Shown one piece after another: positions 22,214-31,162 of a DNA stretch of 33,855 nucleotides (position 1 is its first letter; the number at the start of each line of letters is the position of its first letter). The notes under the pieces were generated by a model. The model was not told the DNA's origin and ran no database searches. It was given only the letters and a program-made list of their open reading frames with translations. Source of the stretch: Rhodopila sp. (GTDB lineage Bacteria > Pseudomonadota > Alphaproteobacteria > Acetobacterales > Acetobacteraceae); the NCBI GenBank assembly GCA_031291715.1, contig JARLIN010000226.1, positions 1 through 33,855 of the forward strand. Reading direction: 5' to 3'. The translations under genes and the position numbers were made by a program.

Positions 22214-23356
22214 ATGATCCTGGTCGGCGAGCCGAGTCTGGGAAAAGATGAAAAGACGGCCTTGGCGGAGGTCGTGGATGCCAACTGGATTACAATGGGC
22301 AGTCGGGTTTCTGGCTTCGAGCGGGCGTTTGCCGAAAGCCATGGAGTCGCCGCCGCCGCCGCGGTGAGTTCCTGCACCGCCGGGCTGCATCTGGCACTCG
22401 CGGCGCTGGATATCGGTCCGGGTGATGAGGTGCTGGTGCCGTCGATGACCTTCGTCGCCACGGCCAACTGTGTACTTTATGTTGGTGCCACGCCGGTGTT
22501 TGTCGACATCGAGAGTTTGCACCGGCCCCTGATCTCGATCGAGGACGCGGCCCGCAAGTGTACAGAACGGACCAGGGCCGTTATCGTGATGCACTACGCC
22601 GGCTATCTTGTTGACCGGCAGGCCTGGCTTGACTTCGCACAATCCCGCGGACTGCTGTTGATCGAGGATGCCGCCCACGCCGCGGGTGCGCCGGGTGCGG
22701 GCACCATCGGCGACGTCGCCGTGTTCAGCTTTTACGGCAATAAGAACATGACGACCGCCGAGGGCGGGATGATCTTTGCGCGCGAAGAGAGCGTGCTGAA
22801 CCGGATCCGTCAGATGCGCGCGCTTGGAATGAGCAGCGGAACCCATGAGCGCCTTCAGGCTCGGGCGCCATTATACGACGTGACGATGCTTGGCTGGAAC
22901 TACAGGATGGACGAATTTCGCGCGGCGGTCGGGCTGGTCCAATTGCGATCCCTGCGTAAATGGAACGAAACCCGGCGGGATCTGGTAAGTAGATACAGGG
23001 ACGTGCTGTCGGAATACTGTCCGGCTGTTTCGGTCCCATTCGGCAATGCGGTCGAACCCTCGGCGTACCATTTGCTGCCGGCCATCCTGCCTGCCGGTTC
23101 CGACCGAAAGGCCATCATGGAGCGGATGCGCGACACCGGGGTGCAGACGACGTTCCATTATCCGCCGGTGCACGCGCTGTCGTTCTACCGCAGCCGATAC
23201 CCGTCCGGGCCGCTGCCGGAAACCGACGCATTCGCCGAACGGGAGCTGACGCTGCCGTTGCATCCGAAAATGACGAACAGCGACGTTCGTCGCGTGGCTG
23301 ATGCGCTGGCAAACGCCTTGTGTACTGGACGCGCTGACCCAGAGGCGTCGCAATGA
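22214..23356 (+). CDS. DegT/DnrJ/EryC1-family PLP-dependent sugar aminotransferase
   Basis: This 380-residue enzyme is expected to aminate a 4-keto-6-deoxy NDP-sugar using PLP. The Schiff-base Lys is at about residue 177 in the family motif FSFYGNKNMTTAEGG; IEDAAHAAGA supplies the PLP-contacting Asp, and SSCTAGLHLAL is the phosphate-binding region. I chose ATG 22214 because AAGGA lies 8 bases upstream; ATG 22208 is too close to that site, and a TTG-or-ATG start further upstream would overlap the nucleotidyltransferase. Its stop overlaps the next start (ATGA). With the LegB-like dehydratase it would give a 4-amino-4,6-dideoxy sugar; this pairing is inference. Confidence 0.9.
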   Translation: MILVGEPSLGKDEKTALAEVVDANWITMGSRVSGFERAFAESHGVAAAAAVSSCTAGLHLALAALDIGPGDEVLVPSMTFVATANCVLYVGATPVFVDIESLHRPLISIEDAARKCTERTRAVIVMHYAGYLVDRQAWLDFAQSRGLLLIEDAAHAAGAPGAGTIGDVAVFSFYGNKNMTTAEGGMIFAREESVLNRIRQMRALGMSSGTHERLQARAPLYDVTMLGWNYRMDEFRAAVGLVQLRSLRKWNETRRDLVSRYRDVLSEYCPAVSVPFGNAVEPSAYHLLPAILPAGSDRKAIMERMRDTGVQTTFHYPPVHALSFYRSRYPSGPLPETDAFAERELTLPLHPKMTNSDVRRVADALANALCTGRADPEASQ

Positions 23357-24087
23357 TCGGACGGTCGCGCGCGTCATCCAGATGCTTCGCAGGCAGCGCG
23401 CGCCGTGGGCTCGACGTCGTTATAGCCATGGCGGCCCTCATAATGGTCGCGCCCGCGATGTTCTTCATCGCGCTAGCCATCATCTCCGATTCACCTGGAC
23501 CGGTGTTCTTTTCACAGGTCCGCCTGGGGCGCGATGGCCGGCCCTTCCGCTTGCACAAATTTCGGAAATTCTACCATCGCCTGGATGGCGGTGGATGTGA
23601 CGTGACATTAAGAAACGACGCGCGCATGACGCGTGTCGGCCGGCTGCTGGAACGAACAAAACTTGATGAGGTACCGCAGCTATGGAACGTCCTGGTCGGC
23701 GAGATGTCGATCGTCGGGCCACGACCTGAAAGCCTGGTTTTTGCTGACTGCTTTACCGGTCCCTTTCGTAGCATTCTCGATCATACACCCGGGCTTCTGG
23801 GCCCGAACCAGGTCTTCTTCAGGAATGAGTGGAAATATTTTCCTGCCGAACGGGATCCGCACGAGTTTTATCGTACCGTTCTATTCCCAGTGAAGGCACG
23901 CAACGACCTGGCCTATTTCCCGCAACGGAGCCTTCGTTCGGACATCGTCTGGATCTTCCGGGGCGTCTCGGCTGTCTTCGGCTTGTCTGCGACCGGGGAA
24001 CATGGCGTCGAAGGCACCGTGGACGAAGTGTGGCGGCGGGAAGACCTAGCCCCGCGGTCCGACGCTACCGCGTTGGAGCACCGCTGA
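23353..24087 (+). CDS. Initiating sugar transferase (polyprenyl-phosphate glycosyl-1-phosphate transferase)
   Basis: This 244-residue monotopic phosphoglycosyl transferase (PglC/PssA type) puts the first sugar phosphate on undecaprenyl phosphate at the inner membrane. There is a single re-entrant hydrophobic segment at about residues 22-45, then SPGPVFFSQVRLGRDG and KFRKF. The catalytic Asp-Glu pair D105-E106 is in LDEVPQLWNVLVGEMSIVGPRPE. It lacks the N-terminal four-helix domain of WbaP/WcaJ, which makes it the small form. The start overlaps the aminotransferase stop by 4 bases. Co-location with an amino-sugar pathway suggests it loads that sugar, as PglC loads bacillosamine. Confidence 0.92.
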   Translation: MIGRSRASSRCFAGSARRGLDVVIAMAALIMVAPAMFFIALAIISDSPGPVFFSQVRLGRDGRPFRLHKFRKFYHRLDGGGCDVTLRNDARMTRVGRLLERTKLDEVPQLWNVLVGEMSIVGPRPESLVFADCFTGPFRSILDHTPGLLGPNQVFFRNEWKYFPAERDPHEFYRTVLFPVKARNDLAYFPQRSLRSDIVWIFRGVSAVFGLSATGEHGVEGTVDEVWRREDLAPRSDATALEHR

Positions 24088-24088
24088 G

Positions 24089-25399
24089 ATGGGCGTCGAT
24101 TGCATAGAGAATCAGGCAGTCCATTCCACGCGGGCCGCGCCGGGCATGATCGATGCCCCCGCCGCGCACGTGCTGTGCGTCGGAGGGGAGGATCACCGCC
24201 TTCGCATCCCTTTCATGCTGGCGCTTCGCGACCAGGGCTATAGGGTGACGGCCGCCGCGACAGACGATGCCGAGCCGTTCCAACAGGTGGGCATCACATA
24301 CCATCGATTTCGCTTCGAACGGTTCGTCAATCCGCTGGCGGACCGCGCATCGATCGCAATCGTCAGATCGCTGCTCAAGCAAACACGACCCGATATCGTG
24401 CAGAGCTTCGACACAAAGCCCAATGTCCTCGTCCCGTTGGCGGCGCGCGGTATTCGCGATCTGCAAGTGGTGCGCACGATCAACGGCATGGGGTGGGTTT
24501 ACTCGTCCAGTTCACCGCCGGCCTTGGCACTGCGCGTGGTGCAGCGTGTACTGCATCGTCTGGCGGCCCAATCGGTGGCGGCAACCGTGTTCCAAAACCG
24601 GCAGGACCAAGAGTTCTTTCTGCGCCACCGGATGCTCGGCACAGGGCACAATCAGCTCATCCCCGGCTCCGGGATCGATATCGACGCGTTTGAGCGTGAC
24701 TGGGCCAAGGGAGCATCGCCAGCACAGTTGCGCGCGAAGCTCGGCCTCGGGACGTCCGAGGTGGTCGTAACGGTAACGCGACTCACACGCCAGAAAGGCA
24801 TCCCAACACTGCTTAGGGCTGCAGCCTTGATTCACAAGGTTCGGCCGGACGTCCGGTTTCTACTTGTCGGATCGCGTGAAACCGAGGGACGGTTGGCGAT
24901 TTCGAAAGAGGAAATCGAGCGGCATTCGCCCTACGTCATGGCCATCGGGCAACGCGCAGACGTCCCGGCGCTGCTTCGACTGGCCAACGTGTTCGCATTT
25001 CCGACCGAATACCGGGAAGGAATTCCGCGTGTGCTGCTCGAGGCTGGGCTTGCGGGCTTGCCGATCGTAACGACGAATATGCCGGGCTGCACCGATGTTG
25101 TCCGCGATGGGTGGAACGGCTTTCTGGTGCGGCGGCATTCGCCAAGTGCCCTGGCGTTTCGGAAACTCGATCTCCTCGACGACCGGCCGGCTGCACGTGC
25201 GATGGGTGAGAGAACTGGTGAACTGGTCAGGCGGGAATTTGGCCTCAACCTCACCGTCTCTCGATATTGCTCACTTTACGCCCGGTTGCTGAGGAAGGCG
25301 CGGGTTTCGGAAATGCCCGAAAAAATGGTCCCCGAGACAGGCGGCCTGGCGGCAGGCCCCAAGTCAGGCGGATCACCCCTCGTTAAGAACTGGAGCTGA
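24089..25399 (+). CDS. GT4-family glycosyltransferase
   Basis: This 436-residue GT-B enzyme adds the next sugar to the lipid-linked chain. N-terminal acceptor domain: LCVGGEDHRLRIPFMLALRD and the FDTKPNVL segment. C-terminal donor domain: LIPGSGID, then VVTVTRLTRQKGI, and the EX7E-type pair E310/E318 in EGIPRVLLE, then NMPGCTDVVRDGWNGFLV. The sequence resembles PglA-type N-acetylgalactosaminyltransferases acting on lipid-linked amino sugars. GGAG about 10 bases upstream supports ATG 24089; ATG 24149 (MIDAPAAHV) is an alternative. It begins one base after the preceding stop, clearly the same operon. Confidence 0.9.
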   Translation: MGVDCIENQAVHSTRAAPGMIDAPAAHVLCVGGEDHRLRIPFMLALRDQGYRVTAAATDDAEPFQQVGITYHRFRFERFVNPLADRASIAIVRSLLKQTRPDIVQSFDTKPNVLVPLAARGIRDLQVVRTINGMGWVYSSSSPPALALRVVQRVLHRLAAQSVAATVFQNRQDQEFFLRHRMLGTGHNQLIPGSGIDIDAFERDWAKGASPAQLRAKLGLGTSEVVVTVTRLTRQKGIPTLLRAAALIHKVRPDVRFLLVGSRETEGRLAISKEEIERHSPYVMAIGQRADVPALLRLANVFAFPTEYREGIPRVLLEAGLAGLPIVTTNMPGCTDVVRDGWNGFLVRRHSPSALAFRKLDLLDDRPAARAMGERTGELVRREFGLNLTVSRYCSLYARLLRKARVSEMPEKMVPETGGLAAGPKSGGSPLVKNWS

Positions 25400-25403
25400 C
25401 GAA

Positions 25404-27437
25404 ATGTGCGGCGTCGTCGGCATTTTACTGGATCCACGTGCAACCGACCCGCGTAAGCTTCATGCGATCGAGATGATGACCGCGCAGTTGTACCATCGCG
25501 GACCCGACGACAGCGGCCTGTGGATGGATCGTGAGGCAGGTATCGCGCTTGGGCACCGTCGACTGGCGATCATCGACCTGTCGGAGGCGGGCCACGAGCC
25601 GATGCCGTCGCCAAGCGGAACCCTGATGATGACTTATAACGGCGAAGTCTATAATTTCGCCGAACTGCGATCGGAACTTGCGGCTCAGGGTTACCGGTTC
25701 CGCGGTCATTGTGATGCGGAAGTGATGCTCGCCGCGTTTGAATGCTTTGGCGTCGAGCCGGCGGTTCAGCGCTTTGCAGGAATGTTCGCGTTTGCCGTTT
25801 GGAACCGTCGCGAGCATGTTCTGCATCTGGTGCGCGACCGCATGGGCAAGAAGCCGCTGTACGTCGCGTTGATCGACGGCGCGTTGGTGTTCGCATCCGA
25901 GCTACGCGCGATCCTGGCGTTTCCCGGCTTTCAGCCAAGCGTCGATCATAACGCACTGAGCATGGTACTGCGACAGGGGTGGATTCCAGACCAGCAGTGC
26001 GTCTGGAAGGATGTTTTCAAGCTGCCGCCTGGAACCATGCTTTCGGTGCGGCCGGATGAGCTTGCTTACCTCGATGTCGAAGGGTTGCGGCAACGTGTTC
26101 GCTCATGGTGGTCGCTTTCGACCGTCGCAGAGAGCGGCCAGCGCAATTTGCTATGCGCGGATGTGGCAGAGATCGAGGATGAATTGGATCGGCTGCTGCG
26201 GATTTGTGTGTCCGAACGCATGTTATCCGACGTACCATTAGGTGCGTTCCTTTCCGGCGGGATCGACAGTTCGGTTGTCGTGGCCTTGATGCAGGCGCAA
26301 TCGGCGCGACCCGTTCGTACGTTCACAATCGGCTTTGATGAAACCGGATACAATGAGGCGGACGCCGCCGCCGCAGTTGCTTCGCACCTTGGCACGGAAC
26401 ACATGGCGTTCCACATCACCCCGATCGAGGCGCGTGCGGTCATTCCGGAGCTGCCGAAGATATGGGACGAGCCGTTTGCCGACGAGTCGCAGATCCCAAC
26501 TCTTCTGGTGTCCCGGCTGGCACGCCAGCACGTTACGGTCGCGCTGTCGGGTGATGGAGGTGACGAAACCTTTGGCGGCTATACCAGGCATTTTGTTTCG
26601 GCAAGTGTGGCACCGTTCTTCTCTCTTCCAAGCGGAGTCCGCCGGGTGGCCGCGACGACGTTGCGGGCACTCAGCCCGGATGTGATGCAAGGCCTGCTTC
26701 GTGTCCTGCCATTGTCATCCTCTGTCCGACGCGCACTCGGCAGAGGGGATCTACGGAAGTTCTCTGGTATTATCGGTGCAGCGGATGACGGAGAACTCTA
26801 TCAGCGGCTGACGGCGTTCGATGGGGACCGCGTGGCTGGCCGTCCCGACTCAGTGGGTGCCGCCGGCATGCCTTTGCTGCCGGATCTGCTGAGCCGCCTG
26901 CTTTATCGGGACATGTTGGGCTACCTGCCTGGGAACATACTGGTCAAGGTAGATCGTGCTAGCATGGCCGTCGCTTTGGAAGCGCGTTGTCCTCTACTCG
27001 ACCATCGCCTGATCGAGTTCGCGTGGCGTCTGCCTTCAAACCTTAAGGTACGGGGTGGCAAGGGGAAGTTCCTGCTGCGGCGGATATTAGGTCGTTATGT
27101 CCCCGAAGCGCTCTACGAGCGGCCGAAGCATGGGTTCAATGTCCCAATCGGCGAATGGCTGAAGGGTCCGCTTCGCGAATGGGCGGAAGAATTGCTGGGA
27201 GAGCCGCAACTGCGGCGCTCTGGCTTCCTGGATGCTGCGACTGTCCGGTCTTGCTGGCAGGAGCATTTGATTGGACGGCGCGACCGATCAAGCGACTTGT
27301 GGGCGATGCTGATGGTCCAGGCATGGCTCAACGCGGCGCGATGTCCCGATACGCGGCCGTCCGGAGCTCGTATGATGGAAGCCACCACAAGCGGCGACGG
27401 ATGGATCGAGCTCGCATCAAGCGAAACGGGGAGGTGA
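25404..27437 (+). CDS. asnB: AsnB-like glutamine-hydrolysing amidotransferase
   Basis: This 677-residue protein has the full asparagine synthetase B architecture. The N-terminal glutaminase domain begins MCGVVGIL, so Cys2 is the nucleophile, with HRGPDDSG and YNGEVYNF following. The C-terminal ATP pyrophosphatase domain has SGGIDSS at residues 284-290 and LSGDGGDE. In polysaccharide clusters such proteins often amidate uronic or amino acids on the sugar chain rather than making free asparagine; here the location inside the operon favours that role but does not prove it. The gene is slightly long, with about 30 extra C-terminal residues. Its TGA overlaps the next ATG by one base. Confidence 0.9.
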   Translation: MCGVVGILLDPRATDPRKLHAIEMMTAQLYHRGPDDSGLWMDREAGIALGHRRLAIIDLSEAGHEPMPSPSGTLMMTYNGEVYNFAELRSELAAQGYRFRGHCDAEVMLAAFECFGVEPAVQRFAGMFAFAVWNRREHVLHLVRDRMGKKPLYVALIDGALVFASELRAILAFPGFQPSVDHNALSMVLRQGWIPDQQCVWKDVFKLPPGTMLSVRPDELAYLDVEGLRQRVRSWWSLSTVAESGQRNLLCADVAEIEDELDRLLRICVSERMLSDVPLGAFLSGGIDSSVVVALMQAQSARPVRTFTIGFDETGYNEADAAAAVASHLGTEHMAFHITPIEARAVIPELPKIWDEPFADESQIPTLLVSRLARQHVTVALSGDGGDETFGGYTRHFVSASVAPFFSLPSGVRRVAATTLRALSPDVMQGLLRVLPLSSSVRRALGRGDLRKFSGIIGAADDGELYQRLTAFDGDRVAGRPDSVGAAGMPLLPDLLSRLLYRDMLGYLPGNILVKVDRASMAVALEARCPLLDHRLIEFAWRLPSNLKVRGGKGKFLLRRILGRYVPEALYERPKHGFNVPIGEWLKGPLREWAEELLGEPQLRRSGFLDAATVRSCWQEHLIGRRDRSSDLWAMLMVQAWLNAARCPDTRPSGARMMEATTSGDGWIELASSETGR

Positions 27438-29617
27438 TGAGCGATCTTTCAATGTCGTCTGGACTATCCCTTCGTGATCTTAGCGGTATTTTGCTGCGGC
27501 GTCGGGGGTTGATCCTGACGACGGCCGTTGTCTTCACGACGCTGATTTGCGTTGGTGTGCTGCTGGTATCGTTCCAGTATACAGCCAAAGCCTTGCTCGA
27601 GATCGAAGCGCAGCAATCCGGATTGATCGGAGGGCAGGCGGGTATCTTCGGGCAACCGGCCGACGAGCCGAGTCTCCAGACCGAGATGACGGCGCTGACT
27701 TCGCAAGATCATGAGCGGCAGGTCCTCGATAGTCTGTCACATGATCCGACGTTTCGACGCGCGGAAGTGAAGATGGAGAGCGAGGCCGCAGCTAGCAGGC
27801 GTACCTCGTGGGCCGCCTCCGTGGCATGGCTGCGGCGCGCATGGCTGCGCGCGATCGGCGCGTCTGGCGAACTGACGTTGCAGCAGTTGGAGCGTCACCT
27901 AAACGTTTATCAGGAGCGGGGATCGCATGCCATCGCCGTTGCTTATACGTCGCCCAGCGCTGATGAAGCGGCGCTGATCGCAAACCGGGTTGCCGAACTT
28001 TATGTCGAGCGGCGCGGCGATCAGAAGCGTGCCTCGACGGATCGTGCGCTTGCATGGCTCGGTGAGCGATTGCCGCAAGTGAAGGACGATGTGGACCGGC
28101 TTGAGACGGCCGCGCAGGCGTACAGGGCCTCCCATTCTCTGGAAGATACAAAGCGCACCGGTGTTACCGATCAACAACTGACTGATCTGCACAAGCAGCT
28201 TTCGGCCGCGGAGACAGACCTCGCCACGCGCCGGGCACGGCTCGAGAACATCCGCAAGCTGGTTGACGCGGGGAGCATCGGCGATGTCATCGACCAGCTC
28301 GGTTCCCCGCTGCTGGTCGCCTTACATCGGCAGGAGCTGACGCTGCTACAAGCCCAAGCCGCCGAACGTGCGACATCATTCTCCGAAAACCAGCCGAAAC
28401 TGATGCAGGTTCGCAGCCAGCTGCACGAGGTGCGTCAGCAGATCAGTGTTGAGGTTAACCGGGCGTTGAACAGCCTCATGAGCGAAACGGCGCTAGCCAC
28501 TACGGTCGTTCAGTTAATCCAGCAGCGGCTCACCACTTTGGAGTCGGCCAGTTCCGACATGCGGCTGCGCACGCTTGAACGGGACGCAGCATCTGGCCGG
28601 CAGCAGTATGAAACACTTCTGCAACGGAGGGAGGAGCTTTACCAGCAGCGTCAAAGCCTGTCGGCCGGCGTCCACATCCTGTCGCTCGCATGGCCCCCGA
28701 CCCGGCCGAGTTCGGCGAACCCGCTGCTGTTCGTCCCACCCGCGCTGATCTCTTCGTTGATCGTTGGAAGTCTGCTGGCGCTCGTGAAGGAGCGGCTCGA
28801 CACCACGTTTCGAAGCGAGCGCGATGTGATCAGCGCTGTGGGCGTTCCTTGCCTTGGTCTGGTGCCGGAGCTTCGGAATCTGGGCGGCAAGCGACCGCAT
28901 GATTTTCTCCGTGGCAGCCCGTTCGATCCCTATACCGAGGCGATACGGTCTCTGGTGGCGGCATTGCAACTCAAGACATTGAAGAGAACGCCGAAGACGA
29001 TCCTGATCAGTTCCAGCGTGCCCGGGGAGGGAAAGACGACACTCGCGGTGAGCTTCGCTGCGTATGCCGCCCTGATAGGAAACCGCGTGCTGCTGCTCGA
29101 CCTCGATTTTCGGCATCCGGAAATCCTGCGGGAACTGGGTGGCACGACCGACAAAAGCCTGCTGGACATCATTCAGTCAAAGAGTCCGACCGCGGATCTG
29201 ATCCAGTATAGCCCGAGCCTGCAGTTTGAATACATGCCGATCAGTCGTCTTCCGGTTGATCCCCTGACGGCGTTCACGAATGGGCACATGTCCCGCCTGC
29301 TGCTTCAGCTCCGCGAGAAGTATGACTGCGTGATCATCGACAGCGCGCCACTGCTCGCGGTCACGGAAACACGAGTTCTCGCGCAGATGGTGGACAAGGT
29401 CGTCCTGGTGGTAAAATGGGGGAGCACCCGGCGGGATGTTGTGCGCAACGCGCTTGGTCTTCTGCGCAGCCCCGGCCTGCTGGACAAGGATCAACCGGAC
29501 CCCGTCAGCGTTGTTATCACCAATGTCGATCTGAAGAAGCACGCCCGTTACCGCTACGGCGACAGCGGTGAAATTCTCATGAAATACAAGAAATACTATA
29601 CGCAGACGACCCAGTGA
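27437..29617 (+). CDS. Wzc-like polysaccharide co-polymerase with tyrosine-kinase domain
   Basis: This 726-residue inner-membrane protein controls chain length and export. An N-terminal Wzz domain has a first membrane helix (GLILTTAVVFTTLICVGVLL), a long periplasmic coiled-coil region (to ~residue 420) and a second helix (PPALISSLIVGSLLAL). The cytosolic BY-kinase domain has Walker A PGEGKTT (K533), Walker A' LLLDLDFRHPE and Walker B CVIIDSAP. The C-terminal 25 residues hold five Tyr (ARYRY, KYKKYY), the autophosphorylation tail. The start ATG 27437 overlaps the asnB stop and follows GGGGAGG; the frame is open upstream inside asnB but is antisense-like there. The partner outer-membrane Wza protein is not intact in this window. 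Confidence 0.93.
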   Translation: MSDLSMSSGLSLRDLSGILLRRRGLILTTAVVFTTLICVGVLLVSFQYTAKALLEIEAQQSGLIGGQAGIFGQPADEPSLQTEMTALTSQDHERQVLDSLSHDPTFRRAEVKMESEAAASRRTSWAASVAWLRRAWLRAIGASGELTLQQLERHLNVYQERGSHAIAVAYTSPSADEAALIANRVAELYVERRGDQKRASTDRALAWLGERLPQVKDDVDRLETAAQAYRASHSLEDTKRTGVTDQQLTDLHKQLSAAETDLATRRARLENIRKLVDAGSIGDVIDQLGSPLLVALHRQELTLLQAQAAERATSFSENQPKLMQVRSQLHEVRQQISVEVNRALNSLMSETALATTVVQLIQQRLTTLESASSDMRLRTLERDAASGRQQYETLLQRREELYQQRQSLSAGVHILSLAWPPTRPSSANPLLFVPPALISSLIVGSLLALVKERLDTTFRSERDVISAVGVPCLGLVPELRNLGGKRPHDFLRGSPFDPYTEAIRSLVAALQLKTLKRTPKTILISSSVPGEGKTTLAVSFAAYAALIGNRVLLLDLDFRHPEILRELGGTTDKSLLDIIQSKSPTADLIQYSPSLQFEYMPISRLPVDPLTAFTNGHMSRLLLQLREKYDCVIIDSAPLLAVTETRVLAQMVDKVVLVVKWGSTRRDVVRNALGLLRSPGLLDKDQPDPVSVVITNVDLKKHARYRYGDSGEILMKYKKYYTQTTQ

Positions 29618-29648
29618 GCCAGCACAATGCCAGGCGGAGATTGGCGAA

Positions 29649-31160
29649 ATGAGGGATGATTCGATCGTCTGGTCTGGCGCCGACGGCACGGTTCTGGACT
29701 TGCTTCTGCAGGTCCTCCAAGCTTTCCGTCGGGAGGTGGTTTCCTACTGCTACTGGAAGAGCACGCGGCGTGTTCATGAGGTACTATGCGGAGCGGCGGA
29801 CCTGGATCTGCTGATTGGCAAGAATGATCAGCACCGTGCACAGAAGATTTTGTTGGACTGCGGCCTGAAGCTTTGTCCTGCCGTCGCGGCCCGCGACCAT
29901 CCCGCGATCGTGAGCTTTTTGGGCTATGATGAACCGAGCGGCCGTATCGTCCACCTGCATCTCCATTTTAGGCTGATCCTGGGCGAGCGGCTGCTGAAAA
30001 ACTACCGGCTGCCCTGGGAAGCCACGCTTCTGGCGGGCGCCATAACGCATCCAACGATGCCGTTACGGACCCTTGATCCTGCGAGCGAGGCCGTCCTGCT
30101 GGCGACCCGGGCCTGCCTGGAGTTGAGGTGGCTGGATCCAGTGACGCTCCGCGGCTGGGCGGGCACGATTAACAAGTTTGAGCGCGATCGGGAGGAGCTT
30201 GCCAGGCAGGTCGATCGAAAGGCGCTGCGGGGTCGAGCGGCTGCGCTTCTTGGTGAGGACCTTGCTGACGGGGTCGTGGAGGCCATATTCGGCGAGAAAC
30301 CTCTGGAAAAGCAGAGACATTTTCGACGGCTCGTCCGAAAGCGGATGGCTGTTTTTCGCACCTACAATGCCGTCGAGGCACGATTGCGAAGTGTCGGGAG
30401 AGCTGCTTTCTGGCTAGCTGGTGGCCTTAACAAGCGGTTTACGCACAAGCCGCGACCATGGAGCCGACGTGCTCCGGGCGGCGGCAGCGTGATCGCTGTG
30501 GTCGGCGTTGATGGCAGCGGCAAGACAACGACCGTTGTTTGCGTGAGGGAATGGCTGGGCGCCGAGCTGGATGTTATGCCGATTTACTTCGGCACCGGGG
30601 GCGGGCGGCCGACACTGTTGCTTTTGCCGCTCAAGCTCCTGGTTCCCCTGGCTATGCGCCTGTTTGCCAGCAAGCCCCAGGGTTCATCGCACGGGGCGGT
30701 GTCGAACCGACGACCCGGCATGGCCTATAGTGTGTTCCTGGCAGTGTGGGCGACGGTTCTGGCAGTCGAAAAGCGGCTCAAGCTGAACGCAGCTCGGCGC
30801 GGCGCCGATCGCGGACTTGTGGTCATCGCCGACCGGTATCCGCAGGACGAGATAGCTGACTTCAATGACGGTCCATTGCTACCGCGCCTGGCTTATGTGC
30901 CGCGCCGGCTTCGCCAGTTTGAGGCAGCGGCCTATGCACTTGCCCGCCGTCTGCCACCGGACCTGGTTCTGAGGCTGGAGGCATCGCCAGAGACGATCGC
31001 CGCGCGCGAGCCGGATATGGCTCCCGCTGTGGTCCGGGAGCGAACCACAGCCCTTCAACGCCTGACATTTCCAGGCGCAAAGATCGTACGCGTCGACGCC
31101 GAACAACCGCTTGCCGACATGATCCGCGCGGTCAAGCGCGAGATCTGGCAGGTGCTCTGA
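29649..31160 (+). CDS. NTase-fold / thymidylate-kinase-like fusion protein of the polysaccharide locus
   Basis: A 503-residue soluble protein with two recognisable parts. The N-terminal half contains YWKSTRRVHEV and ADLDLLIG (Asp51 and Asp53), the metal-binding DxD of a nucleotidyltransferase fold, followed by HLHLHFRL. The C-terminal half begins with Walker A GVDGSGKT (residues 286-293) and continues like thymidylate kinase, with ADRYPQDE as the DRY-like nucleotide-monophosphate site, and AREPDMAP. Proteins of this build occur in exopolysaccharide clusters and are usually left as hypothetical or thymidylate-kinase-like. No TMP role is implied; what it phosphorylates is unknown. It starts 31 bases after the co-polymerase stop and ends 2 bases before the next gene. 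Confidence 0.72.
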   Translation: MRDDSIVWSGADGTVLDLLLQVLQAFRREVVSYCYWKSTRRVHEVLCGAADLDLLIGKNDQHRAQKILLDCGLKLCPAVAARDHPAIVSFLGYDEPSGRIVHLHLHFRLILGERLLKNYRLPWEATLLAGAITHPTMPLRTLDPASEAVLLATRACLELRWLDPVTLRGWAGTINKFERDREELARQVDRKALRGRAAALLGEDLADGVVEAIFGEKPLEKQRHFRRLVRKRMAVFRTYNAVEARLRSVGRAAFWLAGGLNKRFTHKPRPWSRRAPGGGSVIAVVGVDGSGKTTTVVCVREWLGAELDVMPIYFGTGGGRPTLLLLPLKLLVPLAMRLFASKPQGSSHGAVSNRRPGMAYSVFLAVWATVLAVEKRLKLNAARRGADRGLVVIADRYPQDEIADFNDGPLLPRLAYVPRRLRQFEAAAYALARRLPPDLVLRLEASPETIAAREPDMAPAVVRERTTALQRLTFPGAKIVRVDAEQPLADMIRAVKREIWQVL

Positions 31161-31162
31161 AG

